This document shows positions 28,252 through 40,403 of a stretch of 64,000 nt of DNA, piece by piece. Positions within the stretch are counted from its first letter, which is position 1; every line of letters begins with the position of its first letter. Below the pieces are notes generated by a model, which was given only the letters and a program-made list of their open reading frames with translations, was not told the origin of the DNA and ran no database searches. Origin of the DNA: Tardiphaga alba (GTDB lineage: Bacteria > Pseudomonadota > Alphaproteobacteria > Rhizobiales > Xanthobacteraceae); assembly GCF_018279705.1 (NCBI RefSeq), contig NZ_CP036498.1, positions 4,915,001 to 4,979,000 of the forward strand, in the 5' to 3' direction. A program made the translations under genes and the position numbers.

Positions 28252-30159
28252 TCAAGAGCGGCCGCCCGTCTTGGCAGCCTTCTCGGCGTCCCACCACCAG
28301 ATGGAGGGGAAGCCGGACTGGCCATATTTCGGTGGCTCGGGCGGACGGCCGAAACGATCCCACCGCGCTGTGCGGACCTTGTTATAGGTCCATTGCGGGA
28401 CGACGTAATTGTGCCAGAGTAGCACGCGGTCGAGCGCCTTGGTGGCGGCAACGAGATCGTCGCGGTCCTTGGTGAAGATCACGCGGTCGATCAGTTTGTC
28501 GATCGCCGGATTCTTGATGCCGATGAGATTGCGGGAGCCGGCCTGATCAGCAGCCTGAGAGCCCCAATATTCGCGCTGCTCATTGCCGGGCGACAGCGAT
28601 TCCGGCCATGACGACACCACGATGTCGAAATCCCAGCTGCGCAGCCGGTTCTCGTATTGCGTGGCGTCGATGGTGCGGACGGAGACATTGATGCCGAGAC
28701 GCTCGAGCGACGGCTTGAAGAACAGCATCACGCGCTCGAAACTCGGATCCTCGCCGAGCAGTTCGATCTCGAACGGAGCGCCCGTCTTGGCATCGACGAG
28801 CTTGCGCTCGCGGATTTCGTAGCCGGCCTCTTTCAGCAGCTGCATCGCCTCGCGCAGATTGCTGCGCACATTCTCCGCACTGCCGCCGACCGGATTCGTA
28901 TAGGTCTTGGTGAAGATCTCCGGCGGCACATCGGCGCGCACGGTTTCAAGGATCTCCAGCTCCTTGCCTTGCGGCAAGCCGCTCGAAGCGAGTTCCGTGC
29001 CTTCGAAATAACTCGCGATCCGCTTGTATTGACCGAAGAAGATCTGCTTGTTCATTTCCTCGAAATCAAAGGCGAAGTTCAGCGCGCGACGCACGCGCGC
29101 ATCCTTGAACTTGTCGCGACGGAGATTCATCGCGAAGGCCTGCATGATCCCGGAGGAGCGATTGGTGAATTCCTCGAGGATCACGCGCTTTTCGGCGACC
29201 GCCGGGAAATCATAGGCCGTCGCCCAGTTCTTGGCGCTGTTCTCGGTGCGCCAATCGACCTGATCGCCCTTGAACGCTTCGAGCGCGACGGTGCCATCGC
29301 GGAAATATTCGTAGCGGATCTCATCGAAATTGTTCCGGCCGACATTCACGGCGAGCTTGGCGCCCCAATGATCCCTGACGCGCTCGACGACCACATTGCG
29401 GCCTGCCGAAAAATCCTTGATGCGATATCCCGCGCTGCCAAGCGGCAATTCCAGCGTGGTGCTGCCGATATCGCGCTTCTGGCCGGACGCGTTGGTGCCC
29501 TCCCACCAGTGCTTGGGCAGAACCGTGAGCTGGCCGACAATCTGTGGCAATTCGCGATTGCCGGGTCCATCAAAGGTGAATTTGACCTCGCGATCGCCGA
29601 CCTTCTCGGCCTTCACGACGTGACGATAATAGGCCGAATATTGCGGCGAGTATTTCTTGAAGGAGTCGAGCGAGAAGATGACGTCTTCAGGCGTCACCGG
29701 CTTGCCGTCGTGCCACTTCGCCTCGGCACGCAGGCGATAGCTCACCCAGGAATAATCCTCGGGATGGCTGACGGCTTCGGCCAGCAAACCATACTCGGTC
29801 GAGACCTCATCCAGCGACGCCGTGGTCAGCGATTCATAGATCAGCCCGACGGCGCCGGCGATGTTGCCCTTCACGCCGGCCACCGCGATGTTGAAATTGT
29901 CGAACGTGCCGAGTGCGATCTGGCGCACGGTGCCACCCTTCGGGGCGTCCGGATTGACGTAATCGAAGCGCTTGAAGCCTGCCGGATACTTGATCTCGCC
30001 GAACAGCGACAGCGCGTGACGCCATTCGGCGCTGCCGGCCGCGGCGGCAGGTTGCGCCTGGGCCGCCTCGCTCAGCGGGAGACTACCGATCCCCCCGAGC
30101 ACCGGCGTGAGAGCAGCAAATGCGGTGGTCTTCAGAAGGCGGCGTCGGGAGATCGTCAA
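28252..30159 (-). CDS. yejA: Peptide ABC transporter binding protein, YejA type (copy 2)
   Basis: Second family 5 receptor of the same operon, about 635 residues. A Tat-like signal (SRRRLLKTTAFAALTPVLG) precedes the mature part, which begins WRHALSLFGEIKYPAGFKRFDYVNPDAPKGGT. Alignment by eye with copy 1 shows clear homology but much divergence. The start is probably a TTG at 30159 with AGGA upstream; an in-frame ATG at 30270 would put 37 extra residues before the signal. It is the first gene of the yej operon. Two receptors for one permease suggest two ligands. Confidence 0.86.
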   Translation of the reverse strand: MTISRRRLLKTTAFAALTPVLGGIGSLPLSEAAQAQPAAAAGSAEWRHALSLFGEIKYPAGFKRFDYVNPDAPKGGTVRQIALGTFDNFNIAVAGVKGNIAGAVGLIYESLTTASLDEVSTEYGLLAEAVSHPEDYSWVSYRLRAEAKWHDGKPVTPEDVIFSLDSFKKYSPQYSAYYRHVVKAEKVGDREVKFTFDGPGNRELPQIVGQLTVLPKHWWEGTNASGQKRDIGSTTLELPLGSAGYRIKDFSAGRNVVVERVRDHWGAKLAVNVGRNNFDEIRYEYFRDGTVALEAFKGDQVDWRTENSAKNWATAYDFPAVAEKRVILEEFTNRSSGIMQAFAMNLRRDKFKDARVRRALNFAFDFEEMNKQIFFGQYKRIASYFEGTELASSGLPQGKELEILETVRADVPPEIFTKTYTNPVGGSAENVRSNLREAMQLLKEAGYEIRERKLVDAKTGAPFEIELLGEDPSFERVMLFFKPSLERLGINVSVRTIDATQYENRLRSWDFDIVVSSWPESLSPGNEQREYWGSQAADQAGSRNLIGIKNPAIDKLIDRVIFTKDRDDLVAATKALDRVLLWHNYVVPQWTYNKVRTARWDRFGRPPEPPKYGQSGFPSIWWWDAEKAAKTGGRS

Positions 30160-30324
30160 TGTGCTGAATCCTGTGAACCGAAGCAGTCGAGTAGAACCGC
30201 GATATAAGGCGAGGGTTCGACCGATTATGCCGGCTTTTCCGCAAGATACCACCCGACGCCTTGCTTGCATCCTAACGCGTTGCGGCCAAACGTCCCGCTT
30301 AAGCTTTGGTAATGCGCAAACGAC

Positions 30325-30350
30325 AACGGCCGGGCTGCTGGCCCGGCCGT
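30325..30350 (-). terminator. GC-rich hairpin downstream of cycM
   Basis: The arms ACGGCCGGGC and GCCCGGCCGT around a 6-base loop lie 38 bases past the cycM stop, followed on the minus strand by TTGTCGTTT. It could end cycM transcription, but the T-run is weak. Confidence 0.5.
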
Positions 30351-30387
30351 AGGGATGCGTGAATGTGACGAAATCGCGTTGTGCGGC

Positions 30388-30939
30388 TTACTTGGCCGCC
30401 GTCGGCAGCGGGACCGGCGTGTCGGCCAGCGTTGCCAGATAGGCGATCAGGTCGGCGCGCTCGCTGTCCTTGGAAATGCCGGCGAAGCCCATCGCGGTGC
30501 CGGGCACGGCGGCCTTCGGGCTGGCGATGAACTTGTTGAGCTCCTCAAAGCCCCAGTTGCCGCCCTTGGCCTTCATGGCGGCGGAGAAGTTGAAGCCGTT
30601 GCGGCCCTGGCCGACGTGATCATTGATGACGCCATAAAGGTTCGGACCGACGCGGTTCGGGCCGCCCTTTTCGAAGGTGTGGCACGAGGCGCACTTCTTC
30701 GCCGCGGTCGCGCCCTTTTCGACGGACGCCGTCTGCAGTAGCTTCTCGATCGGTTCGGAGGGCGCAGCAGCAGCCTTGGTGCCGCCGGCAGCCGCATCTT
30801 CCTTCACGGCAATATCGTAGCCGGGCTTTTCCAGATGCTTCGGTGCGAACACGGCCTGGGCGGTAAAGTTCGTCGCCATCAGGACGAGGCACGTGCCGAG
30901 AATGGCACCCATGATCTTATTGAGTTCGAAAGAGTCCAT
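30388..30939 (-). CDS. cycM: Membrane-anchored cytochrome c, CycM type
   Basis: Inner-membrane anchored c-type cytochrome, 183 residues. An uncleaved N-terminal helix (IMGAILGTCLVLMATNFTAQAVF) is followed by a linker rich in Ala and a class I cytochrome domain: CASCH haem site at residues 83-87 and an axial Met near 150 (GTAMGFAG). Length and layout match CycM of Bradyrhizobium, which carries electrons from the bc1 complex to the aa3-type oxidase. The ATG at 30939 opens MDSFELNK. It is divergent from kdsB. Confidence 0.92.
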   Translation of the reverse strand: MDSFELNKIMGAILGTCLVLMATNFTAQAVFAPKHLEKPGYDIAVKEDAAAGGTKAAAAPSEPIEKLLQTASVEKGATAAKKCASCHTFEKGGPNRVGPNLYGVINDHVGQGRNGFNFSAAMKAKGGNWGFEELNKFIASPKAAVPGTAMGFAGISKDSERADLIAYLATLADTPVPLPTAAK

Positions 30940-31187
30940 ATTCCGTAAGCCCCACGCCCGTTTCAGGTCATTGGAAAGCCGCTCCCACGGCCTCGACGCG
31001 CCCATGAATCACGTCTGCAGGCCTGTTTAGAGCCTGTCCAATCGAGATAACGGTTTGCCCTAGTTCTGGCAACCCGTATAAACGCCGCGCTCCAGGGTTT
31101 GCCCTTGATCTGCATCATGGTTTTCCCCGCCCGACAGACGGAATTCGAGCCGATTTTGCCGAACTTAACTGACCAAGCCCTGAAGCC

Positions 31188-31927
31188 ATGACCGATCCCC
31201 GTACCCTCGTGCTCATTCCCGCCCGGATGGCCGCAACCCGCCTGCCCGGCAAGCCGCTGCTGGATATCGGGGCCTACCGATGATCGTGCATGTCGCCCGG
31301 CGTGCCAGCGAAGCCGATATCGGCCGGGTGGCCGTGGCCACCGACACCGCCGAGATCGCCGATGCGGTGACCGCCCATGGCTTCGAGGCGGTGATGACCT
31401 CGCCGGACCATCCGTCGGGCTCGGACCGGATTTTCGAGGCGCTGGGCAGACTGGATCCGGCCGGCACGGTCCAGACCATCGTCAATGTCCAGGGCGATCT
31501 GCCGACCATTCCGCCTGGCGACATTGCCGCCGCCGTCCGGGTTCTGGACGATCCAAAGGTCGATATCGCCACCCTGGCAGCCGAAATCCGCAAGGATGAA
31601 GAGCACACCAACCCCAATGTGGTGAAGCTGATCGGCTCGCCGGCTGGCCTGAACCGCCTGCGCGCGCTCTACTTTACCCGGGCGACAGCGCCCTATGGTG
31701 ACGGCCCGCGCTATCATCACATCGGGCTCTACGCCTATCGCCGCGCTGCACTCGAGAGCTTCGTCAAACTAGCCCCCTCGACGCTGGAGCAGCGCGAAAA
31801 GCTTGAACAGCTGCGCGCACTGGAAGCCGGCATGCGGATCGACGGCGCCATCGTGGACTCCGTCCCGCTCGGCGTAGATACCCCGCACGACCTCGAAACT
31901 GCCCGCCATCTGCTGGCAAAAACCTGA
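31188..31927 (+). CDS. kdsB: 3-deoxy-manno-octulosonate cytidylyltransferase KdsB (one-base frameshift)
   Basis: Makes CMP-Kdo for lipopolysaccharide inner core. The N-terminal frame from ATG 31188 reads [21 protein letters not shown] then KPLLDIG, and breaks at a run of four G (31269-31272). With one more G it would continue as [18 protein letters not shown], which is the frame open from about 31274 to 31927. The joined protein of about 246 residues is the normal KdsB length, with conserved blocks such as [22 protein letters not shown] and GLYAYRR. KdsB is normally essential, so a sequencing undercall is more likely than gene loss. Followed 21 bases later by pheA. Confidence 0.88.
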
Positions 31928-31948
31928 TCGACTGATACAAGGCCCGCC

Positions 31949-32809
31949 ATGACAATCCCGATGAAGATCGCCTTTCAGGGCGAGCCAGGCGCCAATTCCC
32001 ATAATGCGATCGCCGAGGCGTTTCCGCAGGCCGAGCCGCTCCCCTGCGCCACTTTCGAGGATGCGCTGGCGGCGATCTCATCCGGTGAGGCCGATCTCGG
32101 CATGATCCCAATCGAGAACTCGATCGCCGGCCGCGTCGCCGACATCCACCATCTTCTGCCGGCATCCGGCCTGCACATCATCGGCGAGTGGTTCATCCCG
32201 ATCCATCACCAGCTGATGGCGCCGCGCGGCGCGAAAATCGAGGATCTCAAGACCATCGAGAGCCATGTTCACGCGCTCGGCCAGTGCCGTCGCCTGATCC
32301 GCAAGCTCGGCGTCCGCTCCATCGTCGCCGCCGACACCGCCGGCTCGGCCCGCATCGTTGCCGAGCGCGGCGACAAGAGCTGCGGCTCACTGGCGCCGCG
32401 CCTCGCCGCCGAGATCTATGGCCTGGATATCCTGGCCGAGGACGTCGAGGACGAGAGCCACAACACCACGCGCTTCGTCATCCTGTCGAAGGATGCCAAG
32501 TGGGCCCCGCAAGGCAAGGAGCCGCTGGTCACCAGTTTTGTATTTCGGGTGCGCAACATTCCCGCCGCGCTCTACAAAGCGCTCGGCGGCTTTGCGACCA
32601 ATGGCGTCAACATGACCAAGCTGGAAAGCTACATGGTCGATGGCGAGTTCTTCGCCACGCAGTTCTATGCGGATGTCGATGGCCATCCGGATGACCGCAA
32701 TCTGGCTTTCGCGCTGGAAGAGCTGAAATTCTTCTCGCGCGAATTCAGGATCGTGGGCGTCTATCCCGCCCATCCGTTCCGCCAGACATTTGGCGAGCAG
32801 CAGGGCTGA
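31949..32809 (+). CDS. pheA: Prephenate dehydratase with ACT domain
   Basis: Converts prephenate to phenylpyruvate in phenylalanine synthesis; 286 residues. The dehydratase domain (about 1-180) has KIAFQGEPGANSHNAI, EADLGMIPIENSIAGRV and the catalytic T-R-F of NTTRFVIL. A C-terminal ACT regulatory domain (about 195-280) begins SFVFRVRNIPAALYKALGG and has the KLESYM segment, where the enterobacterial type has ESRP. No chorismate mutase domain is fused, as is usual in Alphaproteobacteria. A second ATG 12 bases downstream is also possible. Confidence 0.94.
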   Translation: MTIPMKIAFQGEPGANSHNAIAEAFPQAEPLPCATFEDALAAISSGEADLGMIPIENSIAGRVADIHHLLPASGLHIIGEWFIPIHHQLMAPRGAKIEDLKTIESHVHALGQCRRLIRKLGVRSIVAADTAGSARIVAERGDKSCGSLAPRLAAEIYGLDILAEDVEDESHNTTRFVILSKDAKWAPQGKEPLVTSFVFRVRNIPAALYKALGGFATNGVNMTKLESYMVDGEFFATQFYADVDGHPDDRNLAFALEELKFFSREFRIVGVYPAHPFRQTFGEQQG

Positions 32810-32827
32810 GCTCTATCGTTCCTGCTC

Positions 32828-32909
32828 CGTCATGGCCGGGCTTGTCCCGGCCATCCACGACTCACTCTGGTAAAGACGTGGATGCCCGGCACAAGGCCGG
32901 GCATGACGA
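32828..32909. repeat. Palindromic intergenic repeat family A, copy 1
   Basis: An 82-base imperfect inverted repeat: the left part CGTCATGGCCGGGCTTGTCC and right part ending GGCCGGGCATGACG fold back on each other. Related copies lie at 45968-46050 and 59771-59857. It occupies the gap between pheA and the YCII gene. Confidence 0.9.
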
Positions 32910-32912
32910 GCT

Positions 32913-33320
32913 TCAAGACGCGCCTCTGACGTAGTCCGATAGAGCATGCGTCGCCTCTTTCGGCGAGCCGGGCAGAAACAGCTGCACCGGCCGAATCTCA
33001 TACGCCGCCGACGGGTTCACTTTCCGTAAATCGCGCGCGACGGCGATCACCTCATCCCGCGTTTCGCAATCCACGACATAGAAGCCGAGCAGCTGCTCCT
33101 TGGTCTCGGCGAATGGACCGTCGATCACCACGCCCGCGCCGGGCCCGCGCAAGGTAAACGCGCCCTTGGTGCCGCCAAGCCGCGCAGCCGGGCCCATCTG
33201 GCCATCGGCGGTGAGCCGCTCGTGGATCTCGTGAAGATTGGCCATCACGGTCGTATCCTGATCGGCGGTCCAGGACACGACGACATCTTCGACGTGATAG
33301 GCCAGAAGTGCATAGAGCAT
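32913..33320 (-). CDS. YCII-related (DGPF domain) protein
   Basis: Small cytoplasmic protein of 135 residues. It opens MLYALLAYHVEDVVVSWTADQD and contains GPGAGVVIDGPFAETKEQLLGFYVVDCET, the DGPF motif of the YCII superfamily, then EIRPVQLF. The biochemical role of the family is largely unknown; some members occur with ECF sigma factors, but none is present here. The ATG at 33320 follows AAGGGAACACCC. An in-frame ATG at 33425 would read through the palindrome at 33391-33470 and is rejected. Confidence 0.85.
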   Translation of the reverse strand: MLYALLAYHVEDVVVSWTADQDTTVMANLHEIHERLTADGQMGPAARLGGTKGAFTLRGPGAGVVIDGPFAETKEQLLGFYVVDCETRDEVIAVARDLRKVNPSAAYEIRPVQLFLPGSPKEATHALSDYVRGAS

Positions 33321-33390
33321 GGGTGTTCCCTTGATTTTGGTGGCGCCGCCTCCAGGACGTTTGCGGCAGGCGGATTCCGACATGCATTTG

Positions 33391-33470
33391 TAGGATGGGT
33401 AGAGCGCAGCGAAACCCATCACCACCGGCGCGAGAGGTGATGGGTTTCGCTACGCTCTACCCATCCTACG
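33391..33470. repeat. Long hairpin repeat (family C), 34-bp arms
   Basis: Arms at 33391-33424 and 33437-33470 are complementary over 34 bases with one mismatch, around a 12-base loop. The element begins GTAGGATGGGTAGAGCG. It lies between the YCII gene and the luciferase-like gene, whose restored reading frame ends inside the right arm. Confidence 0.95.
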
Positions 33471-34468
33471 ATCCGAGCGCCTCTTTCAGCAGCGTATATG
33501 ACTGCTTCCGCGTCTCATGATCATACATCGCCGTGACCAACCATCAGTTCGTCCGGCTGGCATTGCGAGATCAAGGGCTGCAGCTTCTCCCGCACCGTTG
33601 CCGGGCTGCCCGCGAACAGCCGCGAGCGGTTGCGCGCCATCTTCATCCTCTCGGCATCGCTAAACGGATAGGCCAGCGCTTCCTCGACACTCGGCAGCGG
33701 CGCATATTCGCCGCGGTCGCGGCGCAGGCGGTTGAGATCGAACGGAGCCGCCAATCGCTCGGCTTCTTCATCCGTCTCGGCGCAGATCACCGCCACTGCA
33801 AGAATCGCCTGCGGCGCCTGCAGCCAGGTCGAGCTCTTGAAGCGCGCCCGGTAATGCACCATCGCGTCCGCCGCATCGTGGGACGCAAAATGATGGGCGA
33901 AGGCAAAGCCCATTCCGACCTGGGCTGCGAGATCGGACGAGAAATCGCTGGAGCCGAGCAGCCAGATCGGCGGCAGCGGCACGTCGTTCGGCATGGCGAC
34001 GACATTGTTATAGGGATGGTTGTCTGGGAAGCGCCGCGTCTCCCACAGCAGCAATTCGCTCAGCCGTTCGAGGAAATCATCGCCCTCGCGGCCGGCCATC
34101 CGGTTGCGCAGCGCATAGGCCGTGGCGCCATCGGTGCCGGGCGCACGGCCGAGGCCGAGATCGATGCGGCCTGGAAACAGCGCCTCCAGCATCTTGAAGC
34201 GCTCGGCCACCATCAACGGCGCATGATTCGGCAGCATCACGCCGCCGGAGCCGACGCGGATCCGCGACGTCGCCGCAGCGATCTGACCGATCATGATTTC
34301 AGGCGCGGGACTGGCGACAGATGCGAGATTGTGATGCTCGGCCAGCCAGTAGCGGACATAGCCAAGGCCATCCGCATGTTTGGCAAGGTCGATGCTGTTG
34401 CGCAGCGCCTTTGAAGGCGGCGTACCGGTGGTGACGACCGACAGGTCGAGAACGGAAAGCGGGATCAT
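33467..34468 (-). CDS. Luciferase-like (LLM class) flavin-dependent monooxygenase (C-terminal frameshift)
   Basis: Bacterial-luciferase-fold oxidoreductase using FMNH2 or F420. It opens MIPLSVLDLSVVTTGTPPSKAL and has the family blocks YWLAEHHN, GSGGVMLPNHAPL and RIDLGLGRAPGTD. As read, the frame ends at 33521 (315 residues, ending ELMVGHGDV). Removing one base near 33537-33538 restores ELMVVTAMYDHETRKQSY TLLKEALGS, the usual family C-terminus, ending at 33467. The substrate is unknown. This is the only case in the window where an extra base, not a missing one, fits. The ATG at 34468 is divergent from metF. Confidence 0.82.
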
Positions 34469-34879
34469 ACCGGCAGGCTAATGCGTCCGGACGGGACGGC
34501 AAGCGTGGTGGATCCAAAGGGAGAATTGAGGCAATCGTATCGGCGAAATGGGCCATATTTGAAGACGATAAATTTATCTAGCAACCTGCCCACAACCAGA
34601 GCAAGCGAGACACCCGATTCTGAAGCGATTTTGTTATAACAATTTCAATATCCTAAATAAGAATCACTACAGGCGAAGCTGCATTTTCCGCCTGCCCATT
34701 CATCTTCATCTCTTCATGCCATTCCAGCCATCAGGCGACGTAATGGGCCATTTCCCACCCTACATCTCTTCCCAATGGGCTATTTTTGCCCGGCACATCA
34801 GTCTATTTTGTGCAGTGCAGCCAAACAGCTAGCCACGACCCAACAACCGGTGCCGCCTGATGCGGCGGTGGAGTTCGAG
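34469..34879. promoter_or_regulatory. Region upstream of metF with three ATGGGCCAT-type palindromes
   Basis: About 410 bases without a gene, AT-rich compared with its surroundings. It contains ATGGGCCAT at 34548-34556, the same at 34743-34751, and ATGGGCTAT at 34775-34783. Each is an ATGG-N-CCAT type inverted repeat. The last two are 32 bases apart, close to three helical turns, and lie about 100-135 bases before metF. They may be operator sites for a methionine-related regulator. I do not recognise a SAM riboswitch. Confidence 0.4.
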
Positions 34880-35776
34880 ATGACCGAGACGACCCCGGCC
34901 ACCCCCAACCTTCCCAACATCTCCTTCGAGTTCTTCCCGCCGAAGACCGAGGAGATGGACCGCACCTTGTGGGACACCATCGAGCGACTGGCCCCCCTCT
35001 CCCCATCCTTCGTCTCGGTAACCTATGGCGCCGGCGGCTCCACCCGCGAGCGAACCCACGCCACCATCGTCCGCCTGCTGAAGGAAACCAACCTGACGCC
35101 GGCCGCGCATCTGACCTGCGTGGGAGCGCCGAAAAGCGAAATCGACGATGTCGTGTCCCGCTATCACGAGGCCGGCGTGCGCCACATCGTGGCCCTGCGC
35201 GGCGACCCGACCACGGGCATCGGCACCCCCTATGTCGCGCATGAGGACGGCTACCAAACCTGCGCCGATCTCGTCGCCTCGATCCGTAAGCGCTATTCCG
35301 ATATCGACGTCACCGTCTCCGCCTATCCCGAAAAGCATCCGGAAAGCGCCGATTTCTCCGCTGACATCGACACCCTGAAAGCCAAGGTGGACGCCGGCGC
35401 GACGCGCGCCATCACCCAGGTGTTCTTCGATAACGATCTGTACTTCCGCTACCTCGACAAGGTGCGCGCGCGCGGCATCGACATCCCGGTGCTGCCCGGC
35501 ATCATGCCGATGCATAATTTCAAGCAGGCGCGCAATTTCGTCACCCGCGCCGGCACCACCGTGCCGGACTGGCTGGCCGAAAAATTCGACGGCCTCGATG
35601 ACGATGCCGAGACCCGCAAGCTGGTCGCCGCCACCGTGGCCGCCGGCCAGGTGCAGAAGCTCGCCAAGGCCGGCGTCAACGACTTCCATTTCTACACCAT
35701 GAACCGCGCCGATCTGGTCTTCGCGATCAGTCATTTGCTGGGTTTCCGCCCCAACGGCGCGCGCAAGGCAGCCTAA
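34880..35776 (+). CDS. metF: 5,10-methylenetetrahydrofolate reductase MetF
   Basis: FAD-dependent reductase making 5-methyl-tetrahydrofolate for methionine synthesis, 298 residues. It opens with NISFEFFPPKTEEMD, the folate/FAD TIM-barrel start, and has LTCVGAPKSEID, HIVALRGDP, the active-site-side SAYPEKHPES, and ITQVFFDNDLYF. The ATG at 34880 has GGAG about 6 bases upstream; an in-frame ATG at 34775 gives an unsupported 35-residue extension. It is followed after 3 bases by metH, so methyl-folate production and use are coupled. Confidence 0.95.
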   Translation: MTETTPATPNLPNISFEFFPPKTEEMDRTLWDTIERLAPLSPSFVSVTYGAGGSTRERTHATIVRLLKETNLTPAAHLTCVGAPKSEIDDVVSRYHEAGVRHIVALRGDPTTGIGTPYVAHEDGYQTCADLVASIRKRYSDIDVTVSAYPEKHPESADFSADIDTLKAKVDAGATRAITQVFFDNDLYFRYLDKVRARGIDIPVLPGIMPMHNFKQARNFVTRAGTTVPDWLAEKFDGLDDDAETRKLVAATVAAGQVQKLAKAGVNDFHFYTMNRADLVFAISHLLGFRPNGARKAA

Positions 35777-35779
35777 ATC

Positions 35780-39657
<3,878 letters not shown>

Positions 39658-39669
39658 GCGCCGTCTTAT

Positions 39670-39827
39670 CCCTCCCCCAAGCGGCGCAGCCGCGCAGCGG
39701 GGAGGGTGGATCGAACGCGCAGCGTTCGAGACGGGTGGGGTCTATCCCTCCCGCTCCGATGTCGTGTTGGGAAAGACCCCACCCGGCCTATCGGCCACCC
39801 TCCCCATTCGCTGCGCTCCGGGGAGGG
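39670..39827. repeat. Palindromic intergenic repeat family B, copy 1
   Basis: A 158-base fold-back element, with CCCTCCCC and GGGGAGGG ends and internal complementary segments (GGTGGGGTCT against AGACCCCACC). It follows metH. Similar CCTCCCC/GGGGAGG elements lie at 47270-47417 and 51557-51674. Confidence 0.8.
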
Positions 39828-39921
39828 AAACCATAAGCTTCAGCGCGCCTGCGGTCATAGGCTTGTGAAGCGGGACAGACTAGACTGGGCAAGCAATGCC
39901 CTGTTCCGAAAGTCTCGCTTC

Positions 39922-40334
39922 ATGAAATCACCGCTCCTCGCCGCTGCGCTTGTCATGGCTCCGCTGCCTGTCCTCGCGCAGACCTCGCCCACCGGCTTCC
40001 TGTCGCCATCGAAAAACATCGCTTGCCAGTATTTCCCGGACGGCAAGAACAGCGTCATCCGCTGCGACATCATGCAGGCCACCGTGAGCGTGCCGAAGCC
40101 GAGGGATTGCGAACTCGAATGGGCCGGGCCTTCGAGATCGGCGTCGGCAGCAAGAGCGGCATCCGCATCTGCCATGGCGACACCATCATGGACCCCAAAC
40201 TGCGTGTGTTGAATTACGACGCGACGTTCCAGCACGGTGGCTTCACCTGCAAATCGGAACCATCCGGCGTAACCTGCTTTAATGCCGGCCGGCATGGGTT
40301 CTCGATTGCGCGCGGCCGGCAGGAGGTGTTCTAG
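39922..40334 (+). CDS. Small secreted protein, resembles DUF6636 family (one-base frameshift)
   Basis: Predicted exported protein of about 137 residues. Frame 1 begins with a signal peptide (MKSPLLAAALVMAPLPVLAQ) and continues GFLSPSKNIACQYFPDGKNSVIRCDIM. It breaks at a run of three G (40121-40123). With one G added it continues WGRAFEIGVGSKSGIRICHGDT in the frame open to 40334. Four or more cysteines lie in C-x(n)-RCDI / ICHGD / FTCKSE / VTCFN patterns typical of disulfide-bonded small domains. The function of this family is not known to me. It precedes the membrane sulfatase-fold gene by 69 bases. Confidence 0.7.
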
Positions 40335-40403
40335 CCCGGCCGGCATTCCGGGGACGGGCCAGCACTGCTGGCGGCTGTTCTTACCTGTCACAATAGTGTA
40401 GCA

